From contig CAVQVI010000010.1 of assembly GCA_963717075.1 (NCBI GenBank), forward strand, positions 682,001 through 746,000: a stretch of 64,000 bases of DNA. The letters are read 5' to 3'. A program made the translations under genes and the position numbers. Source of the DNA: JBGOTP01 sp963717075 (GTDB lineage: Bacteria > Acidobacteriota > Vicinamibacteria > Vicinamibacterales > CAVVIG01). The notes beneath the pieces were generated by a model. It had not been told where the DNA came from. It saw only the letters and a program-made list of their open reading frames with translations, and made no database searches. This document shows positions 16,955 through 25,362 of this stretch, one piece after another (position 1 is the stretch's first letter; each line of letters opens with the position of its first letter).

Positions 16955-18568
16955 ATGGCACAACGTCGCGAAGGTCTCTGGCTTGTCCTCTGGGCTCTCT
17001 TGATCAGCCTGTTTCTCAGCGCCCTGGACTCCACCATCATCGCCACGGCCCTTCCGACGATCGTGGGGGACCTTGGCGGCCTTGACCACATCGCCTGGGT
17101 GTTCACCGCGTACCTCGTGAGCTCGACGGTGAGCGTGCCCCTCTTCGGCAAGATCAGCGACATCTATGGGCGCCGGGGGATCTTTCAGGTGACGATCGTC
17201 ATCTTCCTTGTCGGATCGATGCTGTCCGGGATTGCCCAGACGATGACCCAGCTGATCCTGTTCCGCGGCATCCAGGGCATCGGCGGCGGCGGCCTGCTGG
17301 CCATGACCTTCACCATCCTCGGCGACATCCTCTCACCGCGAGAGCGCCCGAAGTACATGGGCTACTTCACCGGCGTGTTCGCCGCGGCGAGCGTCATCGG
17401 ACCTCTGATCGGCGGCTTCTTCGTCGACAACCTGAGCTGGCGCTGGGTCTTCTACGTCAACATCCCCATCGGCCTCGTCGCACTGCTGGTCACCGCGAAG
17501 TACCTGCACGTGTCTGACCCCACCGAGCGCCGCCCGATCGACGTCCTTGGGTCGATCCTGTTCGCGGTCGCGGTGACCACGCTTCTCCTCGGCGCCACGT
17601 GGGGCGGGACCGAGTATGCGTGGACATCGCCGACAATCGTCGGCCTGTTCAGCGCCGGCATCCTCTTCAGCGCGCTGTTCCTGCTGCAGGAGCGCCGGGC
17701 GAAGGAGCCGCTGTTGCCCCTGCGGATGTTCAAGAACGCCATCTTCTCGGTGGCGATTGTCATGGGGGTGCTGTTCGGCTCGGTGATGGTGGCCGGCTCC
17801 GTGTTCCTGCCGCTTTTCCTACAGGTCGTGCGCGGCGCCTCTGCCACTTCGTCCGGGTTTCTGCTCGTGCCGATGATGGGCGGAGTGCTCGTCGGCTCCA
17901 CCTACGGCGGGCGCCTCATCACGGCAACCGGCCGCTATAAGGCGTTCCCGATCGTCGGCGGCGCGATGTGCATCGCGGGCATCGCCATGCTGTCGATGAT
18001 CGACATCAACACGACCCGGACATTTGTGTCCGTCGGCATGTGCATCCTCGGCCTGGGTATCGGTACAGCGTCCCCGGTGATGACGCTTGCCGTGCAGAAC
18101 GTGTCCGCGCGGCGTGACATGGGAGCGGCCACCTCGGCGGTGAACTTCTTCCGGTCGCTCGGGAGCGCGTTCGGAGTCGCCATCTTCGGCGCTGTCCAGA
18201 GCGCCAGGTTCCACTCGGTGCTCGCTGCCCGACTCCCCAGCGGCGCGGCGGTCGGCGACAACATCCTCAACAGCCCCAAGTCGGTGCTCGCGATGCCGGC
18301 GCCGGTCCTTCACGCCATCCAGGAGGCGGTCGCGTCCGGTGTCGGCGTCGTGTTCAAGTGGGCCCTGCCCGTGATCGTCCTCGCCTTCCTGGTGTCGTTC
18401 CTGCTCCGTGAGGTTCCGTTGCGCGACGATGTCAACGTCGGCGCCGCGGCGATGGAAGGCATGGAGGAGGCCGGCTTCGGCGTGCTCGGCGAACCCGGTC
18501 CGCCCGGGTTGGACGAGCATGGCCCTAACGTCCCACGCGAGCCAGCCCGCGAGTCTTCCGCGCCGTGA
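16955..18568 (+). CDS. MFS drug/solute exporter, DHA2 (14-helix) family
   Basis: 537 residues with 14 predicted helices. DHA2 (EmrB/QacA/Mdr) signatures: ALDSTIIATALPTIVGDLGG in helix 1, the loop GKISDIYGRRGIF, FRGIQGIGGGGLLAM in helix 4, and the antiporter motif SVIGPLIGG in helix 5. Such proteins expel drugs or lipophilic compounds in exchange for protons. The C-terminal tail (after about 490) is cytoplasmic, acidic and proline-rich. A GAGGAG lies 13 bases upstream of the ATG, a longer spacing than usual. No regulator or membrane-fusion partner is adjacent. Confidence 0.9.
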   Translation: MAQRREGLWLVLWALLISLFLSALDSTIIATALPTIVGDLGGLDHIAWVFTAYLVSSTVSVPLFGKISDIYGRRGIFQVTIVIFLVGSMLSGIAQTMTQLILFRGIQGIGGGGLLAMTFTILGDILSPRERPKYMGYFTGVFAAASVIGPLIGGFFVDNLSWRWVFYVNIPIGLVALLVTAKYLHVSDPTERRPIDVLGSILFAVAVTTLLLGATWGGTEYAWTSPTIVGLFSAGILFSALFLLQERRAKEPLLPLRMFKNAIFSVAIVMGVLFGSVMVAGSVFLPLFLQVVRGASATSSGFLLVPMMGGVLVGSTYGGRLITATGRYKAFPIVGGAMCIAGIAMLSMIDINTTRTFVSVGMCILGLGIGTASPVMTLAVQNVSARRDMGAATSAVNFFRSLGSAFGVAIFGAVQSARFHSVLAARLPSGAAVGDNILNSPKSVLAMPAPVLHAIQEAVASGVGVVFKWALPVIVLAFLVSFLLREVPLRDDVNVGAAAMEGMEEAGFGVLGEPGPPGLDEHGPNVPREPARESSAP

Positions 18569-18632
18569 AATTCACGGTTCGCCTTGGATATTGCCGTGCC
18601 GTCAGCACCGATCGCGTCGCGTTCGAACCAAT

Positions 18633-19031
18633 CTACGCGTTCCTCACCTTGCCGCGCAGCTGGCCTCCGTCCGCCATCGCGAATCGAGACGCCACGATAT
18701 CGCCGATCACCGAACCGGTGGCACGCAGATCGACTTTCTCGGCAGCCGTGACATTCCCTGTGACCGCACCCAGGATAACCACCGCCTTTGCGACGATCTC
18801 CGCCCGAATGTCGGCGTGGGGACCGATGGTGAGCGTGTGATCGGGCAGTATCACGCGGCCGTCCATCTGACCGTAGAGGGTCAGATCCTCCGACGCACTC
18901 AGCTCGCCCTTGATGACCACGGACTTGCCGAGTTCCATGACGACGTTTTCGACCGGCTGCATCTCGGTTGGCGTGACGTTCGCGGGCAACGGCGCGGGCG
19001 ATGCTTTACCAGACGCCTCATGCTTCCACAT
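18633..19031 (-). CDS. Bactofilin (polymer-forming cytoskeletal protein)
   Basis: 132 residues. After a short disordered proline-rich N-terminus, the core (about 35-125) is a right-handed beta-helix with repeated hydrophobic/glycine rungs: GKSVVIKGELSASEDLTLYG, DGRVILPDHTLTIGPHADIR, AKAVVILGAVTGNV, EKVDLRATGSVIGDI. This is the bactofilin pattern; these proteins polymerise without nucleotide and organise envelope or cell-shape machinery. The ATG at 19031 follows GGGAGGAAG. It stands alone between the exporter (convergent) and the BASS transporter. Confidence 0.88.
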   Translation of the reverse strand: MWKHEASGKASPAPLPANVTPTEMQPVENVVMELGKSVVIKGELSASEDLTLYGQMDGRVILPDHTLTIGPHADIRAEIVAKAVVILGAVTGNVTAAEKVDLRATGSVIGDIVASRFAMADGGQLRGKVRNA

Positions 19032-19191
19032 GTGGGCTTCCTCCCTTCGACCGGTCCACCGTCCCCAAACCGCCCTCAGTCATTGGCGTGGCAGACCGGT
19101 GACCCGTCGCCCATCGCATCAGTCTGGCCGCCGGTTCCTCTCGGCGTAATCATGACACGCCTTACAGAGTGATGGGCCTGGGAGCTTGGCT

Positions 19192-20064
19192 TCACCTGCC
19201 GGTGGAAGCCGAAAGGCGGGCCGTCTGCGTGGTTGCCCACTTGATGTAGGGCAGCGAGACGATCGTGGTGAGCAGGACGTAGAGGAGCACTGCCGGAAAT
19301 ACCAGCGTCTGTTCTGGAAAGTTGGCCTTGGCGATTGCCATGGCAACCCCGGGGTGGCGCGAGGCAGTCGCCAGGGCAAGCATCGTTCGATCGCCCGGCA
19401 CGCGTCCCCCGAGTAGGTGTCCTGCACCAAGACCAATCAGACAAAACACCAGCATGGCCAGGAGGGTTCCGTTGCCGATGAGCGGCAGCGCCTTCGGGAG
19501 AGACACCACCATGAGCGGGATCAGGCCCGCCAGGAGCAAGAGTGCGGCCAACCGGCCCGCGGGTCCGGCCGCTCGCGCGGCAAACCTGGGAGCGAATCGT
19601 TTGACGAGCAGGCCCGCAAGCAGGGGTGCGAAGACCGTGCAGCCAACCGGAACGAGTACGCGCGAGAACGAAAGGCTCAACGGAATGTCAAAGACCCGCG
19701 TGAGGAGCGCCAATGCCAGGGGCACCTGGACAATCGAGATCAGCGAGGTTGCGACAAGCAGGCCAATCGCATAGGAGGACTCGCCGCCGGCCTTGATGCT
19801 CTTGGGCGGCAGAAACGGCGGCACCGGGGACAGCGCTAGCGCGACCAGAGCAATCTTGACCGCGGGATCGAGATCCAAGCCGTAGGCGAGCGCCGCCGCG
19901 AGCATCGGCATGACGACCAGCATCGATGTCAACGACTTGAGCAAGCGAGCGGGTTGACGAAGGAGGGCCGTTCCATCACCAGGATTCGCCTGCAGGCCCA
20001 GTGTGGCCACGAGGAGCAAGAGACCGGCCGCAAGAGCGATTAGCACGACGAGGTTGACGTCCAA
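19192..20064 (-). CDS. Bile acid:sodium symporter (BASS)-like membrane transporter
   Basis: About 290 residues and nine or ten hydrophobic helices. The layout and glycine/proline-rich crossing segments (ALSPVPPFLPPKSIKAGG; LATASRHPGVAMAIAKANFP near the C-terminus) fit the BASS/arsenite-permease-like superfamily, which moves organic anions with sodium. I prefer TTG at 20064, five bases after AAGGGGTGA; in-frame alternatives are GTG 20070 and a start at 20157. Substrate unknown. Confidence 0.72.
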   Translation of the reverse strand: MDVNLVVLIALAAGLLLLVATLGLQANPGDGTALLRQPARLLKSLTSMLVVMPMLAAALAYGLDLDPAVKIALVALALSPVPPFLPPKSIKAGGESSYAIGLLVATSLISIVQVPLALALLTRVFDIPLSLSFSRVLVPVGCTVFAPLLAGLLVKRFAPRFAARAAGPAGRLAALLLLAGLIPLMVVSLPKALPLIGNGTLLAMLVFCLIGLGAGHLLGGRVPGDRTMLALATASRHPGVAMAIAKANFPEQTLVFPAVLLYVLLTTIVSLPYIKWATTQTARLSASTGR

Positions 20065-20210
20065 ACTCACCCCTTTTTCACGACTCGAATGACCGCGCGA
20101 AAGCGTAGCAGCAATGTGGGCCGAACGCCATTGGCACTGTGCCAAGTCTGCAAGCACGGAGGTTCGCGCGTCTCGAACCGGCAGGAGTGTTCGACACCCT
20201 TATCGGGGGA

Positions 20211-20885
20211 TTACCGTAGGAATCGCACGCGCCCGCTTTCGAGCTCGTAGACGCCGCCCACGAGCTTCATCGCGCCCTCAGCCAGGCGGGCCTTCCCCTC
20301 CGGCGTTTCGAGGACCTGATGCATCGACCAGCGCACGTTGGCCTCCACGGCCGCGCGCATCTCTCGGTCCGGGGCCAGTTCAGGCGGGAGATCGCGGAGG
20401 CCTGGAAGGATGTTGTCGATCAGCAGCGCGATGCGCGAAGGCTCCTGTGCGCCGTGCCTGGCGGCGAGCGCCGCGTTGATGGCGCCGCAGCCCTCGTGGC
20501 CGAGCACGACGAACAGGGGCGTGCGCAGATGCACGCCCGCGTACTGCAGCGTCCCCATCACCTCGGGCGAGATCACATTGCCCGCGACCCGGACGATGAA
20601 CAGCTCGCCGAAGCCGGCGTCGAAGATCAATTCAGGCGGCACCCGGGAATCGCTGCACCCGAGGACGGTCGCGTACGGGCGCTGACCCTTGGCGAGCGCG
20701 GCGAGCATCTCCTTCTGAACGGTCGGGAACCGCGCTTCGCCTCGGACGAAACGCTCGTTGCCGGCGACCAGACGCGCGAGCGCCTCGTCGGCCGTGTACG
20801 CAGGCGACGTGTGTATGCTCATCGGAGACGCAGCAGGCGGGTGCGCGGACACGACATCCCGCACGGATTCTATCTTGTGCGCCAT
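20211..20885 (-). CDS. Beta-class carbonic anhydrase
   Basis: 224 residues. Zinc ligands and catalytic dyad of beta-carbonic anhydrases are present: GCSDSRVPPE (Cys, Asp, Arg) and GHEGCGA (His and second Cys). It interconverts CO2 and bicarbonate, normally in the cytoplasm; no signal peptide is evident. The ATG at 20885 has no clear ribosome site, and an in-frame ATG 21 codons later (20822) is a possible true start. No partner gene is adjacent. Confidence 0.93.
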   Translation of the reverse strand: MAHKIESVRDVVSAHPPAASPMSIHTSPAYTADEALARLVAGNERFVRGEARFPTVQKEMLAALAKGQRPYATVLGCSDSRVPPELIFDAGFGELFIVRVAGNVISPEVMGTLQYAGVHLRTPLFVVLGHEGCGAINAALAARHGAQEPSRIALLIDNILPGLRDLPPELAPDREMRAAVEANVRWSMHQVLETPEGKARLAEGAMKLVGGVYELESGRVRFLR

Positions 20886-21038
20886 TATTCGGTCACGCCG
20901 TCACGGGCTGCATTCCGGCTAGCCGGTGACATGGCACTGCATGCCACGCGTGGCCAACGCCATGCTGTGTGGCGGCGCCCTACACCATGGCGCGTGACCG
21001 GATGATTTCGATCAACGAGAAACGCCTCCGCCCGGAGC

Positions 21039-21746
21039 TTACGCCGCCGTATGGCCTCGAGGGGACATTGCGTCGGCCTGACTCTGCTTGGCGAGCCCGA
21101 GCTCGAAGCCGATCCCATCAACTTTGATTTCGCAGGTCCCAAAGGGACTCAGTGCGACCATCTCCTCGAGCGCCGCGCGCGTGTACGCGCGTTTCAACAA
21201 GACGAACCGAAAGGCCCACCGCGTGAGGAACGTGTTGAACGTCGAGAGGCGCATCTTGTGCACCTCCGCTGCGATCTCCTCGAGCGAAGCGTCTTTGCGC
21301 AAATCGTAAATCAAGGCATGACCGCCCGGCGCCAGGACGCGGTGGATTTCGTTCAGCGCCTGGATCGGCTCGCTGAAGTTCTTGAACGCCGCCGAGCAGA
21401 CGACGAAGTCGAACGCGGCGTCGTGGAACGGCATCGCTGACACGTTGCCATGGTGAAAGTCGACGGCGACGCCCGCGTTCCGGGCGTTCTCGCGGGCAAT
21501 GCGGACGAATGACTCACTGATGTCGAGCCCGGTCACGCTGTACCGGCCGGATTTGGCGATCTCAATAGCACAGAACCCAGGTCCGGGCGCGACTTCCAGC
21601 ACGCGGCCGCCCGACGCCACACGGTCTGCGACCGCGTGGGCGACCGCGATGAACCGGCCCAAGTCACGCCCCGTATTCTTCGCGTACCACGTGGCCAACG
21701 GCCCGTTCATTCCCAGACCCTTGTAGCCCTTGTGACTTCGCGCCAT
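21039..21746 (-). CDS. Class I SAM-dependent methyltransferase
   Basis: 235 residues. Rossmann methyltransferase motifs: motif I VLEVAPGPGFCAIEIAK, GLDISESFVRIARENA, and FDFVVCSAAFKNFSEP with LAPGGHALIYDL, close to the Methyltransf_11/25 group. The C-terminal part is basic and hydrophobic and may contact a lipid or small-molecule substrate. The ATG at 21746 follows GAGGAGG. It is divergent from the PadR regulator across an inverted repeat (21765-21807), so PadR very likely controls it. Substrate unknown. Confidence 0.85.
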   Translation of the reverse strand: MARSHKGYKGLGMNGPLATWYAKNTGRDLGRFIAVAHAVADRVASGGRVLEVAPGPGFCAIEIAKSGRYSVTGLDISESFVRIARENARNAGVAVDFHHGNVSAMPFHDAAFDFVVCSAAFKNFSEPIQALNEIHRVLAPGGHALIYDLRKDASLEEIAAEVHKMRLSTFNTFLTRWAFRFVLLKRAYTRAALEEMVALSPFGTCEIKVDGIGFELGLAKQSQADAMSPRGHTAA

Positions 21747-21764
21747 GGTGTTCCTCCTCAGTTA

Positions 21765-21807
21765 GACATCATATGATTAGACATATAATAACTATTCATA
21801 TGTTGTC
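21765..21807. promoter_or_regulatory. Inverted-repeat operator between PadR and methyltransferase genes
   Basis: Arms GACATCATATGA (21765-21776) and TCATATGTTGTC (21796-21807) match at 11 of 12 positions as an inverted repeat, 19 bases apart, in an AT-rich island within an otherwise GC-rich sequence. Known PadR operators use ACAT/ATGT half-sites of this kind. It lies in the 87-base gap between the two divergent starts and could repress both. Confidence 0.65.
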
Positions 21808-21833
21808 AACCGGGAGAGGTAGGCTTCGGACTC

Positions 21834-22556
21834 ATGGCTCATCCCTCACGCCCTCGATCCCCCCTGCAGATGGTGGTGCTCTCGCTCGTCTGCGAAGAGC
21901 CGATGCATCCTTACCGCATGCAGACGCTCATCAAGGAGCGCGGCAAGGACCAGATCGCGAATGTCGCCCAGCGTAATAGCGTGTATCAGACGATCGCGGC
22001 CTTGCGGCGCGCGGGACTCATCATCGTTCGCGAGACGTCGCGCGAAGAACGCCGACCGGAACGCACGGTCTATGAGGTGACCGAAGAGGGTCGGAGGACC
22101 TTGCGATCGTGGATGCGTGCGGTACTGTCGACTCCGGCACGCGAGTTTCCGGATTTTCCCGCTGCGCTGTCGCTGGTGGCCGGTGTCAAGCCCGACGAGG
22201 TCCACACGCTCTTGGAGGCGCGCGTCCAGGCGCTCGAGGTGCGCCTGGACGCGCTCGAAAAGCCGGTCCCAAACCTGCCGCGGCTGTTCTTGCTCGAGTC
22301 CGAGTTCATGGCCGCCATCGTGCGGGCGGAGATCAAGTGGGTGCGAGCGGTCAACGCGGATCTGCGATCGGGAAAACTCACCTGGAGCAACGCGTGGCTT
22401 CGTCGGATCGCCGCAGAATTGGCGGTTCCGGCGGGAAAACCGTCACGCCTGGACGCGTCCTCTCCTCGCACCTCAGCAAACGCTCCGGTCGACGAGAGAG
22501 GCCGCCTCGGAAAGCGCACCCGAAAGGCCGCTCGTTCTGAAATCCTTGACACGTGA
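21834..22556 (+). CDS. PadR-family transcriptional regulator
   Basis: 240 residues. An N-terminal winged helix (about 8-90: LQMVVLSLVCEEPMHPYRMQ, VYQTIAALRRAGLIIV, YEVTEEGRRTLRSWM) is characteristic of PadR. The central helical part (about 95-180) fits the Vir_act_alpha_C dimerisation domain. The last 40 residues are basic and low complexity. PadR proteins usually repress a neighbouring detoxification or transport gene until a ligand binds. The divergent methyltransferase and the intervening inverted repeat suggest that target plus autoregulation. Its stop codon overlaps the ArsR promoter/operator. Confidence 0.9.
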   Translation: MAHPSRPRSPLQMVVLSLVCEEPMHPYRMQTLIKERGKDQIANVAQRNSVYQTIAALRRAGLIIVRETSREERRPERTVYEVTEEGRRTLRSWMRAVLSTPAREFPDFPAALSLVAGVKPDEVHTLLEARVQALEVRLDALEKPVPNLPRLFLLESEFMAAIVRAEIKWVRAVNADLRSGKLTWSNAWLRRIAAELAVPAGKPSRLDASSPRTSANAPVDERGRLGKRTRKAARSEILDT

Positions 22557-22575
22557 CCATTAGGTCACGTATTGT
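22546..22575 (+). promoter_or_regulatory. ArsR promoter with an embedded palindromic operator
   Basis: TTGACA (22546-22551), an 18-base spacer and TATTGT (22570-22575). An 8-bp perfect inverted repeat ACGTGACC-ATTA-GGTCACGT (22551-22570) fills the spacer and touches both hexamers, so a bound repressor would block polymerase. Predicted transcription start is about 22582, next to the ATG at 22583, implying a leaderless or nearly leaderless message. Confidence 0.75.
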
Positions 22576-22582
22576 CGGCGGC

Positions 22583-22888
22583 ATGGACGCCGTGTTCAAG
22601 GCCCTCGCCGACCCGACGCGCAGGCGGCTGCTCGACCAGCTGTTCAAGAAAGACGGGCAGACGCTGAGCGCGCTGGAGCGGCGTTTGCCGATGACGCGCT
22701 TCGGCGTGATGAAGCACCTGCGGATCCTCGAGAAGTCCGGCCTCGTCGTGACGAAGCGGCGCGGCCGCGAGAAGCTGCACTTCCTCAATCCCGTCCCGAT
22801 CCGCCTCGTCCACGACCGATGGGTGAGCAAATACGCGGAGCCGTGGGCCGCGGCCCTGAGCGACCTCAAACACAAGCTGGAGGTGTGA
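22583..22888 (+). CDS. ArsR-family winged-helix repressor
   Basis: 101 residues. ArsR/SmtB fold without metal-binding cysteines: VFKALADPTRRRLLDQLF, LSALERRLPMTRFGVMKHLR (recognition helix), LEKSGLVVTKRRGREKLHFL (wing). This subgroup, which lacks a metal site, is usually paired with an AHSA1/START protein, exactly as here (22944). The ATG at 22583 is chosen from the MDAVFKALADP family start; there is no ribosome-binding site, consistent with a leaderless message from the promoter above. Autoregulation through the palindrome is likely. Confidence 0.9.
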   Translation: MDAVFKALADPTRRRLLDQLFKKDGQTLSALERRLPMTRFGVMKHLRILEKSGLVVTKRRGREKLHFLNPVPIRLVHDRWVSKYAEPWAAALSDLKHKLEV

Positions 22889-22943
22889 AATCACGGTACG
22901 TCAGCCCCGGTCGCGAATCTCGAAACCAAACGGAGGAGAAGAC

Positions 22944-23465
22944 ATGACTGCCACGGCACAGGCCACCAAGACCATTCAGATGTATCGCGTGTATATCAAG
23001 GCGACGCCGCAGGCCATCTGGGACGCGATCACCAAGCCAGAGTGGACGAAGAAGTACGGCTATGCTCCGCTGGTCGAGTACGACCTACGGGCCGGGGGTA
23101 CATTCCGAGCGTATCCAAACGAGGGTATGAAGCAGTTTCCCAGCGTCCCGGATGTCATCCTCGATGGGGAGGTCATCGAGGCGACGCCGCCACGCAAGCT
23201 CGTGCAAACCTGGCGCATGCTGATGGACCCTGGGTTGGCCGCGGAGGGATTCACGCGCCTCACGTACGAGATCGAGGAGGCCAGAGGCGGCGTCTCGAAG
23301 CTCACCGTGACGCACGATGTCACGAACGCACCGAAGCTTGCGGCACTGATCGCGGGCGAGCGGGAGTCGGGAGGCGCCGGCGGCGGCTGGAACGAGATCC
23401 TCAGCGGTCTGAAGACGCTGCTGGAGACCGGCGTGCCATTGCCGTTCCAAAGCGGTCCGCAGTAG
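22944..23465 (+). CDS. SRPBCC (AHSA1/START-like) domain protein
   Basis: 173 residues: VYIKATPQAIWDAITKPEWTK at the start, EYDLRAGGTFR, VIEATPPRKLVQTWRM, LTYEIEE, LTVTHDV, and a C-terminal helix GGGWNEILSGLKTLLE. This is the AHSA1-like helix-grip fold with a hydrophobic ligand pocket. The ATG follows GGAGGAG. It is the second gene after the ArsR repressor (55-base gap), a widespread pairing; the ligand is unknown, but the pair probably forms a small sensing or detoxifying operon. Confidence 0.88.
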   Translation: MTATAQATKTIQMYRVYIKATPQAIWDAITKPEWTKKYGYAPLVEYDLRAGGTFRAYPNEGMKQFPSVPDVILDGEVIEATPPRKLVQTWRMLMDPGLAAEGFTRLTYEIEEARGGVSKLTVTHDVTNAPKLAALIAGERESGGAGGGWNEILSGLKTLLETGVPLPFQSGPQ

Positions 23466-23498
23466 GGATGTCGTGTGTTTTGGGTGTGAGCCTTGTAT

Positions 23499-24311
23499 TC
23501 AAACGGCCACTGTGACCCTCAGGAAGGTCGCAGGAATGGACGTGGCGCCTTTGACCTGGCTCTTGTTCTCACGCTCGAAGAGGGCCTCGAGCTCCTGCTG
23601 AAGGTTTGCGGCTTTGCCGCTCTGTTCTGCGGCGGCGAACGCGTTCATCGTGGGCCCGTAGTAGTTTCTGAAGTCAGCGACAAACGCCGATGGTGCGCGG
23701 GGAGTCCTGAAGGTGTACGTGTCTCTGGAGAACGCGATCTTCTCGCCTGGAACCCCAGCTGCCGCAAATCGCTCGATCACGTTGCTTTCGATCCCCCAGG
23801 TCATCGGGCTGACGAAACCCTCGGGCGGCGGAGGCGAATAGGCGGAGCTGATCTTCAAGATCTGCGCGACGAGCGTCGGATCGCCTGGAATCCAGTTCCC
23901 CATGACGATCCGGCCGCCGGGCCGGGTCACGCGAACCATCTCCTTGGCCACATCGAACGGCTTGGGCGCGAACATGGCTCCGAACATGCTGACAACGAGG
24001 TCGAAGCTCCGATCGGCGAGTTCATTCAGATTGGTTGCATCGCCTTCCTGGAACCGGCAGTTTGTCAAGCCCTCTTCCTGCGCGCGTCGGTTCCCAGCCT
24101 CGACAAGATTTCTTGCGATATCGACGCCGAGGACGTCGGCGCCCAGCCTGGCCGCCGGCAGGGCCGTCGTCCCGTCGCCGCATCCCAAGTCCAGCACCTT
24201 CATTCCCGCGGTGATGCCGAGTCCGGCGACGACGGCTTCTCCACTCTCGCGCATGCTCGCCGCGATCCGCGTGAAGTCGCCTTTTTCCCATAGCGCCTGG
24301 TTCGGGTTCAT
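23499..24311 (-). CDS. Class I SAM-dependent methyltransferase
   Basis: 270 residues. Motif I VLDLGCGDGTTALPAARLG, motif II-like ADVLGVDIARNLVEAG, FDLVVSMFGAMFAPKPFDVA, and TRPGGRIVMGNW indicate a UbiE/COQ5-like methyltransferase. N-terminal NPNQALWEKGDFTRIAASM is typical of this soluble subgroup. The ATG at 24311 follows GGAGAGG. Convergent with the AHSA1 gene (33-base gap). The substrate is not evident. Confidence 0.85.
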   Translation of the reverse strand: MNPNQALWEKGDFTRIAASMRESGEAVVAGLGITAGMKVLDLGCGDGTTALPAARLGADVLGVDIARNLVEAGNRRAQEEGLTNCRFQEGDATNLNELADRSFDLVVSMFGAMFAPKPFDVAKEMVRVTRPGGRIVMGNWIPGDPTLVAQILKISSAYSPPPPEGFVSPMTWGIESNVIERFAAAGVPGEKIAFSRDTYTFRTPRAPSAFVADFRNYYGPTMNAFAAAEQSGKAANLQQELEALFERENKSQVKGATSIPATFLRVTVAV

Positions 24312-24440
24312 TGACGTTCGCCTCTCCTTTCACACAGTCGGAACTTCCGCCGAGGGCCGCGCGCCCCGGCAATGCCGCCATGCTCGGACGCCTTCACGAG
24401 CTCGCGCTTTGCTTTCCCTCAGCCGTCCGGGGTCGAAACG

Positions 24441-24923
24441 CTACTGCTTCTCGTAATATACGAGACTTCTTATCAGGGGCTCGCCCCGCTCGTCGATGTT
24501 CATGACGACGAACGCTCCGAACTTGCCGTCAGGTGACACCACGAACGTATTGCGCGACGTCACGCGCCCGTTCTGCTTGATGGTGGTGACAATCGTGAAC
24601 TCGTCCAGCACCTCCCTGGTAATGGTCGACCCGGGCCGATCTGGCGAGGTCGGATGGTCCTTGCCGTCGAGCAGGTGAATCGCACCCCCGTTGTACTTGA
24701 TCCCTTTCTTGTCAGCCATCGCGACGTAGTTGTGGGAGGGTGCTTCCTTCGGCGGTCCGTCTACGATGTACCGCGACTTCTCGATGTTCGCCTTCCACTT
24801 TCCCACATAACGATTGTAGAAGCGCTCGTACGCGTCGCTCTTGAGGTCAGCCGAGACAGGACCAGCAATGCAGAGTGCGAATAGTACGGTGAGACCGAGC
24901 ATGCGGCGCGTTGGTGTGGACAT
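24441..24923 (-). CDS. Small secreted lipocalin-like protein of unknown function
   Basis: 160 residues with a clear signal peptide (LGLTVLFALCIAGPVSA). Mature part: RYVGKWKANIEKSRYIVDGP, then beta strands (GIKYNGGAIHLLDG, STITREVLDEFTIVTTIKQN, VTSRNTFVVSPDGK) and a final RSLVYYEKQ. The W-K-x-N-x-x-K-S-x-Y opening and the VYYEKQ end match a family of small secreted beta-barrel proteins common in Acidobacteria; no function is established. The ATG at 24923 follows CTGGAGG; an open frame extends upstream to 25100 without signal-peptide sense. Confidence 0.7.
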   Translation of the reverse strand: MSTPTRRMLGLTVLFALCIAGPVSADLKSDAYERFYNRYVGKWKANIEKSRYIVDGPPKEAPSHNYVAMADKKGIKYNGGAIHLLDGKDHPTSPDRPGSTITREVLDEFTIVTTIKQNGRVTSRNTFVVSPDGKFGAFVVMNIDERGEPLIRSLVYYEKQ

Positions 24924-25207
24924 CTGACCCTCCAGTCGTTGTCGACATGTAACGTGCTTGACCGCGTTGGCGGCCCGAACGGTAACCCGAGTCGATCGGC
25001 TGTGCGGCTCGTCGGGTAGACTGAATACCACGAGCTCGGACCCTGGCCCGAGCCGAGCGCTACCGACGACGTACTGCGTACTCCGGTACCGGCGCCTCAA
25101 TCCGTGAGGCAGCTATAGCAACCCAATCGGCGGAATTCTCTCATAGTATAGAAGCCGGGACCGAACCGCGTCACATCGGGGGCGGTCGATGCCACGTCCG
25201 GGCGGCG

Positions 25208-25266
25208 CTGGATCCTGGAGCGCTGGATCCTGGACACTGGATCCTGGAGCCCTGGAACCTGGAGCT
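25208..25266. repeat. Imperfect 15-bp tandem repeat, four units
   Basis: Four units of 14-15 bases: ctggatcctggagcg, ctggatcctggaca, ctggatcctggagcc, ctggaacctggagct. Each of the first three contains the GGATCC palindrome. It ends one base before a TTGACA -35 element, so it could influence that promoter. Confidence 0.85.
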
Positions 25267-25267
25267 C

Positions 25268-25296
25268 TTGACAGCGACAGGGTAGAGACCGATACT
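25268..25296 (+). promoter_or_regulatory. Sigma70-type promoter for the cytochrome/YVTN gene
   Basis: TTGACA (25268-25273), a 17-base spacer and GATACT (25291-25296). Predicted start near 25303, giving a leader of about 60 bases to the ATG at 25363. Confidence 0.5.
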
Positions 25297-25362
25297 CCGG
25301 CGATTCGAGGTCTGCCCTCACGAGTTGCGCTCCGTAATACTGTCTACCACGCCGAGGTTGCC

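Larger units (their letters stand above)
24924..25362. other. Intergenic region with tandem repeat and promoter
   Basis: 439 bases between divergent genes. Contains the 15-bp repeat at 25208-25266 and a promoter at 25268-25296. No small gene is supported. Confidence 0.6.

Noticed and set aside
19119..19200. Minus-strand segment containing CKACH near the end of the BASS gene
   Set aside because: The heme-like motif is in a short frame overlapping the transporter gene, with no fold context; probably chance, or at most a small cytochrome relic.
24924..25100. N-terminal extension of the small lipocalin-like protein
   Set aside because: The signal peptide and ribosome site place the start at 24923; the extension would bury the signal peptide.
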